Origin: Microbulbifer variabilis
GTDB taxonomy: Bacteria; Pseudomonadota; Gammaproteobacteria; Pseudomonadales; Cellvibrionaceae
Direction of reading: 5' to 3'
NCBI RefSeq assembly: GCF_023716485.1
Contig: NZ_CP092418.1
Location: forward strand, 2,959,001 to 3,023,000
Length of the DNA stretch: 64,000 nt
In this document: piece by piece, positions 48,401 through 56,699 of the stretch
Position numbering within the stretch: position 1 is the first letter of the stretch
Layout of the letters: each line of letters opens with the position of its first letter
Position numbers and translations under genes: made by a program
Notes under the pieces: generated by a model
What the model was told of the DNA's origin: nothing
The model's database searches: none
What the model saw: the letters and a program-made list of their open reading frames with translations, nothing else

Positions 48401-48789
48401 CGCAATTTTTCCAGTGAGTCGGCGCCAGGTTTTTCCAGGTAGATATTTCTATACCCTTTGCCTACTACAAAATCAAAAATCCTTTTCGTTGATTGAGTTC
48501 TAACTGAAATCAACACCAAACTTTTATGGGAAAGATTTGCCTTAGGTAATTGTTCTAAAGAGGAATAGAGTTTGAAGTCACCAAATTGATCTTTGAGCCT
48601 TGCCATCTCCTCATGAAATGCCATCCCTTTTTTAGAAGACGAAACAGCAGCAGACAGCCAGTGCTGCTCAACGATGGCATCTACTACGACATTAGGCATA
48701 CTCATCAACTGAGAAAGATGCAGCCATCCGATTGACTCCCCTGGCAAGCCAACACCAATCACGATGACATGCACCACATTTTGGTTCAT
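45433..48789 (-). CDS. Trifunctional fusion: Gfo/Idh/MocA dehydrogenase - sugar phosphate cyclase - Gfo/Idh/MocA dehydrogenase
   Basis: An 1118-residue protein in three parts. Residues 1 to about 370: Gfo/Idh/MocA-like dehydrogenase (VIVIGVGLPGESIGWLHL; EKP motif in NIYLEKPGADS near 118). About 380-770: a dehydroquinate-synthase-fold sugar phosphate cyclase, with IVAIGGGAVTDTIGFVSAVW, RIPTTLMGMIDSSIGIKVSV, KNGIGAFHSP, GEMIKVGVVFN and MHGEAVGID. In RPMDFGHTLSRWLE an Asp replaces the Asn of dehydroquinate synthases, and HRSGTLRAPLPAPLGRCIW replaces the DKK region; both fit C7-cyclitol synthases such as 2-epi-5-epi-valiolone synthase. About 782-1118: a complete second dehydrogenase (RWGFIGCGRIANDF, VLIEKPIALTVED, DAGVYPIHAALM). 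It probably cyclises a sugar phosphate such as sedoheptulose 7-phosphate and then oxidises or reduces ring hydroxyls. The first domain is the most diverged and may be inactive. Confidence 0.86.
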   Translation of the reverse strand: MNQNVVHVIVIGVGLPGESIGWLHLSQLMSMPNVVVDAIVEQHWLSAAVSSSKKGMAFHEEMARLKDQFGDFKLYSSLEQLPKANLSHKSLVLISVRTQSTKRIFDFVVGKGYRNIYLEKPGADSLEKLRDMERRAGEEHVNVVIGYQKHIASYVSEAERINEQWQLKSRSVGFIHHNPHPEANLESIFRQNAEGMLLNQCCHELELCVAKWNLAPHNIVDVVVNQDETAQKQFGDIEDFKKLSFTLKTNLGISFSFLATRCEGVENCIVMRKGLRGRPIFIRQAMPDRLDRALELTRKEKGAIWYCYLFEQDYRDLKRLFIESILDDDNEKYQRLPRLNHACSVLELATLIEPSIKAQVRADENHHSIVQVSDTICQAPTNQRIWYHHGLFDLGNRFLIELLRPPKNRIICCVDDKVWGLYEKSIIAWEKSVGVKFIPIVMKGGEQSKNIDSLLKMIDEIWKVNPLRYREPIVAIGGGAVTDTIGFVSAVWRRNTPWIRIPTTLMGMIDSSIGIKVSVNHNIKNGIGAFHSPLHTIIDPTFLKTNPQRVLKSAIGEMIKVGVVFNRNVLDTLSAQGASLLENKFLGPDGLPGEASYKLLINCIDAMLDSIAGDLKEENLSRPMDFGHTLSRWLERDEAFRLMHGEAVGIDCLFTSLVAEQMGLISKAEVKLLFDIYVNLGLSASVKGLSLDVYKTAIKQISIHRSGTLRAPLPAPLGRCIWVNKIKGKHLEGAWNSLQERLYYHPELVLDPDTIEDEEGLIEDVEIANVYTPERVSPQKLRWGFIGCGRIANDFAIVINYLESAEIHAVASRDFGRAKDFAGKHGVCRAYGDYQELVSDPEVDIVYIATIPELHRQHAELALRAGKPVLIEKPIALTVEDAQKIKDLANKKRLFCMEGMWMRFFPAIQHCRSIITSGGIGDVCQLRADLSFDLLMDEGLQSPKWKVGAGLDAGVYPIHAALMMLGRDTSDLEFSGVLDDHGFKEDGAGLIYAHFNSGSTAVVSWSHLVEGAEELEIYGTEGRIKIFTPAHCPTKISTTRISGDRRSNNVSKMYEFPLPRIRGKFNYPNSEGLYYEARTVQQCLEKGLIECPELPLADSVRAIQMVVECDHYIKRRAA

Positions 48790-48995
48790 AGGGGCGATCT
48801 CATATCAAATCTAAGCCATCCAGGCTCACATGAATCCGAGTTACTTCTTTAACTCATTGCTAACGTCCTCCCATTTAGACTCCAAGTCTTTTCTGTTCAT
48901 GAGCCTGTAACGACAAGGCTACATCAGCCAACTGGCGCCTTCCCCTCCCCTAAAAACCAATGATCGATTGGGAAAATTTATTAGAAGTATTTATA

Positions 48996-49036
48996 TTGAT
49001 AATTTTTATTAAAAGAAATGAATCGATAGTATCAAT
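48996..49036 (+). promoter_or_regulatory. ahpC-2 upstream block shared with ahpC-1 (candidate OxyR site)
   Basis: TTGATAATTTTTATTAA followed at the same 30-bp offset by ATAGTATCAA, the counterpart of the block before ahpC-1. Combining the two copies gives a perfect dyad TTGATAA-N3-TTATCAA. It lies about 50-90 bp before the start codon, a position suited to an activator. Confidence 0.5.
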
Positions 49037-49087
49037 GCCGTTCCAAAGACAAAGACTGAATAGAAAGTGATGAATAAGGAGTTATCC

Positions 49088-49654
49088 ATGTCACGTTACA
49101 TCGAATCCCAACTAAAGCCCTTTAACGCCAAGGCCTATCAGAATGGCGACTTCTTCGATATGAGCGACGCCGACGTAAAGGGCAAGTGGGCGGTGTTCTT
49201 CTTCTATCCCGCAGACTTCACCTTTGTGTGCCCCACCGAGCTGGGTGATCTGGCGGACAACTACGAAGAGTTCAAAAAGTTGGGTGTGGAGATCTACTCC
49301 GTATCTACCGATACTCACTTCACCCACAAGGCCTGGCACGACTCTTCCGACACCATCGGTAAAATTCAATACCCCATGATTGGCGACCCTACCGGCACCA
49401 TCACTCGTAATTTCGGAGTGATGATCGAAGAAGAGGGCATTGCCGATCGCGGCACCTTTGTCATCGATCCGGAAGGTCGTATCCAGATTGTGGAGATCAC
49501 AGCCGGCGGAATAGGCCGCGATGCCAGTGAGCTGTTACGCAAGATCAAAGCGGCCCAGTACATCGCCGCTCACCCTGGAGAAGTCTGCCCTGCTAAGTGG
49601 AAGGAAGGTGAAGAAACCTTAGCGCCCTCCCTCGATCTGGTAGGCAAGATATAA
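49088..49654 (+). CDS. ahpC: Alkyl hydroperoxide reductase subunit C (peroxiredoxin), copy 2
   Basis: 188 residues, nearly the same protein as copy 1: nine substitutions (for example H23F, V25M, S110G, E161A), both catalytic Cys retained in FTFVCPTE and GEVCPAKW. The two DNA sequences differ at many third positions, so this is an old duplication kept under selection, not a fresh copy. The ATG at 49088 has an AAGGAG site; an ATG 21 bp upstream is in frame but lacks one. ahpF follows 77 bp downstream, so this copy is the one in the standard ahpCF operon. Confidence 0.97.
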   Translation: MSRYIESQLKPFNAKAYQNGDFFDMSDADVKGKWAVFFFYPADFTFVCPTELGDLADNYEEFKKLGVEIYSVSTDTHFTHKAWHDSSDTIGKIQYPMIGDPTGTITRNFGVMIEEEGIADRGTFVIDPEGRIQIVEITAGGIGRDASELLRKIKAAQYIAAHPGEVCPAKWKEGEETLAPSLDLVGKI

Positions 49655-49672
49655 ACCCAATGCCTCTGACCC

Positions 49673-49693
49673 GGCCCATCTAGATGGTGGGCC
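49673..49693 (+). other. Hairpin between ahpC-2 and ahpF
   Basis: GGCCCA and TGGGCC enclose a further CATCTAGATG palindrome between the two genes, with no T-run. It may act as an mRNA stabiliser or partial terminator that keeps AhpC above AhpF, as is common for ahpCF. Confidence 0.35.
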
Positions 49694-49731
49694 ACAACCA
49701 AGCCTGAATTAGTTAGAGAAAGGACACACCG

Positions 49732-51282
49732 ATGTTGGACGCAAACCTGAAAAAACAACTGGACACTTACCTGCAGAATATCGTCAAACCGATCGAGATT
49801 CGTGTGTCTACAGATAACAGCGAAAAATCGAAAAAGCTGGAAACCCTGGTAGATCAAATCTCCGGGCTCTCCAAAAAAATTACTGTACAACAGGGCCAGG
49901 CCAAGCGCACACCAAGCATGGCTATCGCCCCTGCTGGAGAGGAACCCCGTGTAAGCTTTGCCGGTATTCCCCTGGGCCACGAATTAACCTCATTGGTTCT
50001 GGCACTCCTGCAGGCGGGTGGCCACCCATCCAAGGCAGACCCGCAGCTGCTGGAGCAAGTACGTAATCTGGAAGGTAAATTTCACTTTGAAACCTATATT
50101 TCTCTCTCCTGCCAAAATTGCCCGGATGTCGTACAGGCAGTGAACCTGATGGCCACCCTCAACCCGAACATTACTCACGAGATGATCGATGGAGGGTTGT
50201 TTCAGCAGGAAGTAGAACAACGCAATGTAATGGCGGTACCTGCGGTCTACTTAAACGGCGAACACTTTGGCCAAGGCAGAATGTCCCTTGAGGAGATTAT
50301 TGGCAAACTGGATACAGGTACCGCAAAACGCAAAGCTGAAAAACTGAATGGAAAGGCTCCTTACGACCTACTAGTCATTGGTGGTGGACCTGCCGGCGCA
50401 GCAGCTGCCATCTACGCTGCGCGTAAAGGTATTCGCACCGGGTTAGTAGCTGAACGTTTCGGCGGCCAGGTGATGGATACTGTAGGTATCGAGAACTTTA
50501 TCTCCGTACCTTATACAGAAGGCCCGAAGCTAGCAGCCAGCCTGGAACAGCACGTTAAAGAATACGGTGTAGATATTATTACTGACCAACGTGCGACAAA
50601 TTTACAGCGCAATGAACTGGTAGATATAGAACTAAAGAGCGGTGCCACCCTGTCCAGTCGCTCTGTGGTGCTGGCCACTGGTGCAAGATGGAGAGAGCTT
50701 GGTGTACCTGGTGAAGCGGAATACCGTACCAAGGGCGTTGCCTACTGCCCCCATTGTGATGGGCCCTTCTTTAAAGGTAAGCACGTAGCGGTTATTGGCG
50801 GCGGTAACTCTGGTATTGAAGCGGCTATTGATCTTGCTGGAATTGTCGAACATGTCACCGTACTGGAGTTCGCTGACTCACTCCGTGCCGATGAAGTACT
50901 GGTGCGCAAGACACAACAAATGGACAACATCGATATTATCCTCAATGCACAAACTACCGAAGTATTGGGGGATGGTAACAAAGTCAATGGCCTTGCCTAC
51001 ACCGATCGCAAATCGGGAGAGAGCAGAAAGCTCGACCTTGCAGGAGTCTTTGTGCAAATCGGACTAGTGCCAAATACAGAATTCCTCAAAGAGAGTGATG
51101 TCGTAATGAATCGTATGGGTGAAATTCAAATCGATGAGCGCGGCGCAACTTCCATTCCAGGCGTCTACGCTGCCGGCGATGCCACTACTGCCCCCTACAA
51201 GCAAATTGTGATCTCAATGGGCGCAGGGGCCACAGCGGCACTGGGAGCGTTTGACTACTTAATTCGGTCTTCTGTGGAATAA
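49732..51282 (+). CDS. ahpF: Alkyl hydroperoxide reductase subunit F
   Basis: A 516-residue flavoprotein disulfide reductase that passes electrons from NAD(P)H to AhpC. The N-terminal tandem thioredoxin-fold domain (1 to about 200) has its redox pair in [13 protein letters not shown]. The FAD domain starts [20 protein letters not shown] (about 215), the catalytic pair is in [10 protein letters not shown] (about 339-345), the NAD(P)H motif is [19 protein letters not shown] and the C-terminal FAD motif is [18 protein letters not shown]. Full length for the family. A GAAAGGA ribosome site precedes the ATG. It is in operon with ahpC-2. Confidence 0.97.
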   Translation: MLDANLKKQLDTYLQNIVKPIEIRVSTDNSEKSKKLETLVDQISGLSKKITVQQGQAKRTPSMAIAPAGEEPRVSFAGIPLGHELTSLVLALLQAGGHPSKADPQLLEQVRNLEGKFHFETYISLSCQNCPDVVQAVNLMATLNPNITHEMIDGGLFQQEVEQRNVMAVPAVYLNGEHFGQGRMSLEEIIGKLDTGTAKRKAEKLNGKAPYDLLVIGGGPAGAAAAIYAARKGIRTGLVAERFGGQVMDTVGIENFISVPYTEGPKLAASLEQHVKEYGVDIITDQRATNLQRNELVDIELKSGATLSSRSVVLATGARWRELGVPGEAEYRTKGVAYCPHCDGPFFKGKHVAVIGGGNSGIEAAIDLAGIVEHVTVLEFADSLRADEVLVRKTQQMDNIDIILNAQTTEVLGDGNKVNGLAYTDRKSGESRKLDLAGVFVQIGLVPNTEFLKESDVVMNRMGEIQIDERGATSIPGVYAAGDATTAPYKQIVISMGAGATAALGAFDYLIRSSVE

Positions 51283-51299
51283 AGACTGGAATATCAAAC

Positions 51300-51318
51300 G
51301 GCCGGTCATTGACCGGCC
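51300..51318 (+). terminator. GC-rich hairpin after ahpF
   Basis: GGCCGGTCA and TGACCGGCC form a perfect 9-bp inverted repeat around one base, 17 bp after the ahpF stop. No T-run follows, so it is a weak or factor-dependent terminator, or a 3-prime-end stabiliser. Confidence 0.45.
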
Positions 51319-51557
51319 ACTCACTCAATCTTCATCTTCTATTTCTCCACGCCACGCCGCTATAAGGGCTTTCCTGCCAAGTTCCATAAAAATCTCTTTT
51401 GCTTACCTTTTCGTAAAACAAATGCCTACTGCCTATTGAATGGTTCACAAGCTCATAGTGACTTCAGCAACTTCCTCATGGATACGTACAAATCGGTATA
51501 CATACAAGCAATTTGAGGCATTCCAACAAACAGACTGCTTTACTATTCCAGAATGAA

Positions 51558-51910
51558 AAATTGACAACTTGATCTCGGTTGGCCCCTTTATTGGGATCGA
51601 TTTCAATGGGCTGGTTAACGTCAAATTTGTTGATCATCAATTCCAGGTGTTGATGGTCAGCTGGATTTTATAAAACTATATTAGCAAGTGGCTCTACCAT
51701 TTAAAAAGGAAGCGTTTCAAAAATTGAGCCTCGATTAAATACACTCTCAACAGACTCGAGACTTGATGTTGACTACATTGTTACAGAATATGGCTACTGT
51801 CAATTAATGGGAAAACCCTCGACTGACCACACACACGCACTGACCAACATTGCTCACCTAGGCTTTAGAGAGGGCCTGTTCAAGTGGGCAGAGAACACAA
51901 CTTCAAATAA
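51558..51910 (+). pseudogene. Decayed 3-prime fragment of an acetyl-CoA hydrolase/CoA-transferase gene
   Basis: This stretch aligns base for base with the end of the intact CoA-transferase gene at about 56305-56691, for example ATTGACAAC, TTTATTGGGATCGATTTC against TTTATTGAGATCGATTTC, and the tail VTEYGYCQLMGKPSTDHTHA in one frame. It has an internal deletion of about 28 bp, frameshifts and an early start of the match: only the last quarter of the gene is left. The end, GAACACAACTTCAAATAA, matches the intact terminus. It is dead coding sequence from a second, lost copy of the operon's first gene. Confidence 0.85.
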
Positions 51911-52586
51911 ACCACCAAATAAGTGCCCTAAATAAAATTCCCACAGTGCCTTTAACTCCAAGTAATTTACCTGAATCCCCTCAAGCAAACTGAAAGCGTA
52001 TTATGCCAAAATCGTCACAGTGTGGCCCTGTGGTCATTGAGCCACGATGTTTACAATAAAAAGAAATGACCATATAGACTCTCCAGTTTTGTTACCCATC
52101 CCGGCCACAAAACCAGACGTTCACGAAGCCACATATAAATCCGCTAAAGAGAAAAAAACCAGAAGTTTTACCCTTAACATCGTATTTTGACTTTATTTAG
52201 CTAAGATATTGGGATCAAAGAGGATATATCTAGACCAAAAAAGCAAAGCTGGTCATAGGCAATTTAGCCAGAAAGAGAAACCAAGAAGTTAAATTTTACC
52301 CTGTCAACGGGAACCCACATCCAAACCGAATGTCTGTTTGAGTGATGCAACTGAATAAACACAAATATTAATTCGAAATTTTTTCACATTTTTTACGTAA
52401 TAAAAAACTCAACCTTCGTCACAGTTCACACTGGCTTTTAAATTTAGAGTGTCACCTAGATTTTTTGACATCATCTAGAGGAACACTCTACAAACAGATT
52501 TTTATTACAAGAATTCAACCACCGTGAAACACTCTTATTCACGGAGTTAACGGACTCACAAAAATAGAGATACCAGGAGTAAATCC
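51911..52586. other. 676-bp intergenic region upstream of the monooxygenase
   Basis: No gene seen. AT-rich DNA between the CoA-transferase relic and the AA10 monooxygenase. The last 140 bp hold the likely promoter region, including an inverted repeat at 52445-52490. Confidence 0.45.
52445..52490. promoter_or_regulatory. Interrupted inverted repeat upstream of the AA10 gene
   Basis: TAGAGTGT...CCTAGA and TCTAGAGG...ACACTCTA are inverted copies around a T-rich centre containing TTGACA. The outer 8 bp match perfectly. The placement about 100 bp upstream of the start codon suggests an operator, or a hairpin at the 5-prime end of the mRNA. Confidence 0.4.
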
Positions 52587-54116
52587 ATGCTACTAAGAAC
52601 AAAATGTGCCATTGCCACATTACTACTGATGCCTTTCAGCTTGCAGGTTCAAGCTCACGGCTGGTCTGAATACCCAAAGGCGAGGCAAAAAATATGCTAT
52701 GACCAAGGGAATGTCTGGTCTGGAACTCCCCCAAATCCTGGCTGTGCATTAGCAAAAACCATCTCTGGGTCTTATCCATTTCAGCAACACAATGAATTTT
52801 CCATCAACATTCCTGACTACAATAATTTTACGGCCGTAAAAGCAGCCATTCCAGATGGAACACTCTGCTATGCCAATGACCCACAAAAAAAGGGCATGGG
52901 TGCAGCTACAAACACTTGGAGCCGAGTTGAAGTTAACGCTGGAACTTTTGAATACGTATTCAATGCAACCGCACCGCACAACCCCTCTTTTTGGCAGTTT
53001 TATCTAACCAAGCCCAACGCTGACCTTTCAAAGCCTCTCGCCTGGGATGACTTGGAGCTTATTCAGGAAGTGGGCGATGTGCCAGTTGTGAATAGCCAAT
53101 ATCGAATGAATGTTACGATCCCTCAAGACAGGGTAGGCAATGCGATTTTATTTGTACGCTGGCAACGAGTAGATGCAGCGGGGGAAGGTTTCTACAATTG
53201 TAGTGATATCACCATTGTAAATGGTGATGTTCAACCGCCTACCGAACCTGATCCGGGTACAACAGAGCCATACCTTAGTCAAGGCAACACCTTTATCCCG
53301 CAGGATATTAATATCGATTCAGTAGCTGTAGGGGATACTGTCAATTATACGGTCTTAAATAAAAATGGTGAGGAACACTCATCGTTTTCATTAGCAATTA
53401 CTGAGGACAATAAAAATGATTGGGATAGACTGCTAGCATCTCAAGTTACTGGCTGGTATCAATCCAATCACAATGGAAATGTCTTTATCGGTCGCTGGCA
53501 TGAGGAAATGAACCATTACATGTATTTCCAAGGCGATTTGCATGGCAACTATTTTAACTCTAAAGATGCACGCGCTTCAGGCCAGTTCAGTATCACAAGT
53601 AATGGCAGTGAATTGATTGCGTCTATTACGCCCAAGGTGTTAAAGCCTCTCGACATAGCCAAGGTCGAGCACGGTGAATTACTGGTGCTCTCTACAGGAG
53701 AAAGCACAGGAAACATCACAGATACCCAATGGTCACAAGTGAGTGGCAGCCCAGTGGAAACAGCAGCCGGGCCGAGTGGTGCATTGGTTATTGACACTTC
53801 AAGTTTAACCAATGCCCGACACGAGTTGAGTTTTAAGTTAACCGTAAGTAGTAGTTCTGCCAATGATGACGAGGTCTACTCCTTTGTCGTTGAACCCTCG
53901 ACACCCACAGATCCTACAGATCCTACAGATCCTACAGATCCTACAGATCCTACAGATCCTACAGATCCTACAGATCCCACTATTCAAACCTGGGACAGTA
54001 ACCAAATCTACACTGCTGGGGACACGGTAAGCCATAATGGTAAAACATGGACTGCCGGATGGTGGACCAGGGGTGAAGAGCCAGGCACAACCGGGCAATG
54101 GGGTGTTTGGCGCTAA
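52587..54116 (+). CDS. Secreted AA10 lytic polysaccharide monooxygenase with CBM5/12
   Basis: A 509-residue secreted enzyme. The signal peptide (1-23, ending VQA) leaves His24 as the mature N-terminus (HGWSEYPKARQKICYDQGN), the first ligand of the copper brace; the second is the His in NATAPHNPSFWQF (about 131), and EGFYNCSDI supplies the axial aromatic. This catalytic domain (24 to about 215) is the AA10 fold acting on chitin or cellulose. A middle domain (about 230-435) of unclear family follows, then a linker of eight T-D-P triplets, and a C-terminal carbohydrate-binding module CBM5/12 (YTAGDTVSHNGKTWTAGWWT), typical of chitin binding. Chitin oxidation is therefore the best guess. It is monocistronic with its own terminator. 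Confidence 0.92.
   Translation: MLLRTKCAIATLLLMPFSLQVQAHGWSEYPKARQKICYDQGNVWSGTPPNPGCALAKTISGSYPFQQHNEFSINIPDYNNFTAVKAAIPDGTLCYANDPQKKGMGAATNTWSRVEVNAGTFEYVFNATAPHNPSFWQFYLTKPNADLSKPLAWDDLELIQEVGDVPVVNSQYRMNVTIPQDRVGNAILFVRWQRVDAAGEGFYNCSDITIVNGDVQPPTEPDPGTTEPYLSQGNTFIPQDINIDSVAVGDTVNYTVLNKNGEEHSSFSLAITEDNKNDWDRLLASQVTGWYQSNHNGNVFIGRWHEEMNHYMYFQGDLHGNYFNSKDARASGQFSITSNGSELIASITPKVLKPLDIAKVEHGELLVLSTGESTGNITDTQWSQVSGSPVETAAGPSGALVIDTSSLTNARHELSFKLTVSSSSANDDEVYSFVVEPSTPTDPTDPTDPTDPTDPTDPTDPTDPTIQTWDSNQIYTAGDTVSHNGKTWTAGWWTRGEEPGTTGQWGVWR
53908..53979 (+). repeat. Eight tandem 9-bp repeats coding the TDP linker
   Basis: The unit ACAGATCCT is repeated eight times with one change at the very end (ACAGATCCC), encoding eight TDP triplets between the middle domain and the CBM. 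The near-perfect DNA repetition shows recent expansion by slippage; unit length is a multiple of 3, so the frame is always kept and only linker length varies. Confidence 0.95.
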
Positions 54117-54147
54117 GTAACCAATCAATAATTTATCTCACAGGCTT

Positions 54148-54178
54148 CGGGGGTTTATGTCAATAAGCCCCCGTTTTT
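54148..54178 (+). terminator. Rho-independent terminator of the AA10 gene
   Basis: CGGGGGTTTAT and ATAAGCCCCCG pair (one G-T wobble) around a GTCA loop and are followed by five T residues, 32 bp after the stop codon. Confidence 0.9.
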
Positions 54179-54574
54179 ACATACCAAGAAATTAAAAAAA
54201 ATCGATTGAACCTGCGGAGACCCTGATGGAATTTTCTATACAGCCCGTCTAAAACCCTATCAAATATGGTTTATGATATTTCACGGTCGCTTTACATCGC
54301 TACAATTTATAAGCTGAATTTCTAACTATCGGCAAAACCATAATCACCAAAATAAACCAAAAATTTTCTAGATTATATTCCGCCGCTCACACAAACCTGA
54401 TCAAACTTCTATTCCATATCACGCAAATACATGATTGTTGAATCCATTCACGATCTCACGCAGAACACAATCAAAGCAGAGCATCACAATTCATTTCCCA
54501 TAAATTTAATTGACATTGCCAATATTTATCTTACGGAGAGAGTCAACTCTCTAGTGAGGAATAAAATAATATTA
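54179..54574. other. About 400-bp AT-rich intergenic stretch
   Basis: Nothing recognisable between the AA10 terminator and the decayed insertion element. Confidence 0.4.
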
Positions 54575-55090
54575 GAAAATGTTTCATAACTTGAAATCAG
54601 TTATTCTTACGATCGAATAGAATGATAAGAACAGTAGGTGCGAGTAGAGTTAAGTCAGAATTAACAGACACTCAGTGGAATTTCTTGAGCCATATCTTCC
54701 CCCAACTAAAACGTGACAAAGGTAGCCCCAACCTCATTGATAACTCTGTTTATTTTTAAGACCTCTTGTGGATTTTGCACTTAGGGGCAAGATAGAAAAC
54801 AAAGAAACGACGCCTATTCGTACAACAAAGCTCCGAATTGGGAATCCGCTACGATACAGCCTGCCCGCCGTAAAATTGGCCTTATTTCCCCTCACCGCAG
54901 GAATAGAAAGACACCTTCGAAAAAAATGGCAGAAGGTTTATAAAGTATGTACAACATCTTAAGTTTCAGCGAACTTTAACATGACAAGGAAACTGCCGTC
55001 GTCCGGTAGAATCGCTATGTATCAACTTAAAGAGCATTTTTCTATATTGCCTGAAAATCAACTGATTTAATGAAGCTTTGAAACAGTTAC
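54575..55090 (+). mobile_element. Decayed, internally deleted IS5-family copy 3
   Basis: The left end (GAAAATGTTTCATAACTT) and right end (GAAACAGTT before a CTAG) match the two intact copies, and the first 190 bp follow their transposase start with many changes and in-frame stops. About 340 bp of the middle of the element is missing; the final part retains recognisable pieces, such as the sequence before TTTTTCTATATTGCCTGA. It is inactive and clearly older than the copies at 23.5 and 24.6 kb. Confidence 0.85.
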
Positions 55091-55377
55091 TAGAAAAATA
55101 GTCGCGAAACAACCCCAATATATCACTTGATCGATCTTAGCCCTCTAAATGTCACCTATAATGCCCTGAAACAATGGCATAGATGCGTAGCAAGGCAAGG
55201 TAAACCTGCAGAATATTCATCTTCCCCAACAGGTCAAAAGTATAATTTAAACCTTACGAAATCTACTTTATTAAAAATATTTCAAACCCTACATATAAAA
55301 GTCAAGGCTCACGGAAGACAATAAATCCACCAAAAACACGGCAAGAACCCACCTAAGGCACCGAAAATTTAGCCACT

Positions 55378-56691
55378 ATGAATCACGAAGATCAATACCA
55401 CAGAAAGCTAACCACAGCCGATAATGCCGTAGCCTCTATACCCAGCGAGAGTATCATCTCCATGGGTATGCGCGTAGCAACCCCGCCAGCTTTACTTAAA
55501 GCTTTAGAAAACCGGGTTCGGACAGGCGACATAAAAAAACTCATGGTTTATTACATGCGTTGTGGCGGTGTCGCGATGAAAACAATCTTTCAGGAGGACT
55601 TGCTAGATCGCGTCAGACCCTTCTCATCCATGCTTACCAAAGACGAGGTCAAGCTTGCAAAGAAAGGCTTCGCCAAAGGAAAGAAGTATATCAATTATGT
55701 TCCCATTTCTTTTAGTCGATACCCGGAAATTATAAAAAGGCAAGTGGATCTAGATGCTTTCCTCGTAACTGTATCCCCAATGGATAAATATGGATATTTC
55801 AATTTTGGTACTAGTGGAGATTATGCGATTGAGTTATCCAGACATGCAGACCAACTCATCGTTGAAGTCAACAAAAACATGCCGAGAACTTCTGGGGGCA
55901 CATTACTTCACATTAGTGAAGTAGATACAATTATAGAAAACGACACTCCATTAATTGAAGAACCGCAAAGAGAAACCTCTGAACTGGATAAGAAAATTAG
56001 CGATTATATTGCACCGCTAATACCCGATGGCGCCACAATTCAAATGGGGATTGGAGGTGTTCCCAATGCCGTGTGCGAGCAGCTGAGAAACAAGAAGGAT
56101 CTAGGGATACATACAGAGGTCATTACCTCCGGAATGATAGATCTAATCAAATCTGGTGCGGTTAATAATTCACGCAAAAAACTAAACGCCCACCTCAATG
56201 TGTTCACCTTTGCTATAGGGGATAGGACACTCTATGACTTTATTGATAACAACCCTTCAATGGCCTGCCTTCCAGTCTCCTACGTGAATGAACCACAAAC
56301 TATTGCTCAAATTGACAACATGATCTCAGTCAACTCCTTTATTGAGATCGATTTCAATGGGCAGGTAAATGCAGAATTTATCGATCATCAATTCTCTGGG
56401 GTGGGTGGACAACTGGATTTTATCAGAGGCGTATATTACTCAAGAAATGGTAAAACTATATTGGCGAGCAGTTCTACGGCACAGGGAGGGAAAATTTCCC
56501 GGATTGTACCGCGCCTAAATACAATCACAACAGACTCTAGACTGGATGTTGACTATGTCGTTACTGAGTACGGTTGCTGCCAGCTTATGGGTAAATCAAC
56601 CACAGAACGCACACATGCCCTAATTAACATTGCACACCCAGACTTTAGAGACAACCTGATAAAGCAGGCTAAAGAACACAACTTTATCTAA
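55378..56691 (+). CDS. Acetyl-CoA hydrolase/4-hydroxybutyrate CoA-transferase family, probable itaconate CoA-transferase
   Basis: A 437-residue family I CoA-transferase. The C-terminal domain has the catalytic Glu in FIEIDFNGQVNAEF followed by the GVGGQLDFIRG glycine loop, and SRIVPRLNTITTDSRLDVDY, the CoA-binding segment; the N-terminal domain has SIISMGMRVATPPALLKALE. Family members move CoA from acetyl- or succinyl-CoA to a carboxylic acid. Because it is followed, in one operon, by a CitE-like lyase and a MaoC-like hydratase, the best match is the itaconate degradation set (Ict, Ccl, Ich; RipA/C/B of Yersinia). On that reading it makes itaconyl-CoA. Gene pitch is 8 bp to the next start. 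4-hydroxybutyrate use is the alternative. Confidence 0.85.
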   Translation: MNHEDQYHRKLTTADNAVASIPSESIISMGMRVATPPALLKALENRVRTGDIKKLMVYYMRCGGVAMKTIFQEDLLDRVRPFSSMLTKDEVKLAKKGFAKGKKYINYVPISFSRYPEIIKRQVDLDAFLVTVSPMDKYGYFNFGTSGDYAIELSRHADQLIVEVNKNMPRTSGGTLLHISEVDTIIENDTPLIEEPQRETSELDKKISDYIAPLIPDGATIQMGIGGVPNAVCEQLRNKKDLGIHTEVITSGMIDLIKSGAVNNSRKKLNAHLNVFTFAIGDRTLYDFIDNNPSMACLPVSYVNEPQTIAQIDNMISVNSFIEIDFNGQVNAEFIDHQFSGVGGQLDFIRGVYYSRNGKTILASSSTAQGGKISRIVPRLNTITTDSRLDVDYVVTEYGCCQLMGKSTTERTHALINIAHPDFRDNLIKQAKEHNFI

Positions 56692-56699
56692 CCAAGCAT

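Noticed and set aside
51300..51318. Complete Rho-independent terminator after ahpF
   Set aside because: The stem is strong, but no T-run follows.
55127..55324. 65-codon frame upstream of the CoA-transferase gene
   Set aside because: No ribosome site, no family, located in DNA adjoining a decayed insertion element.
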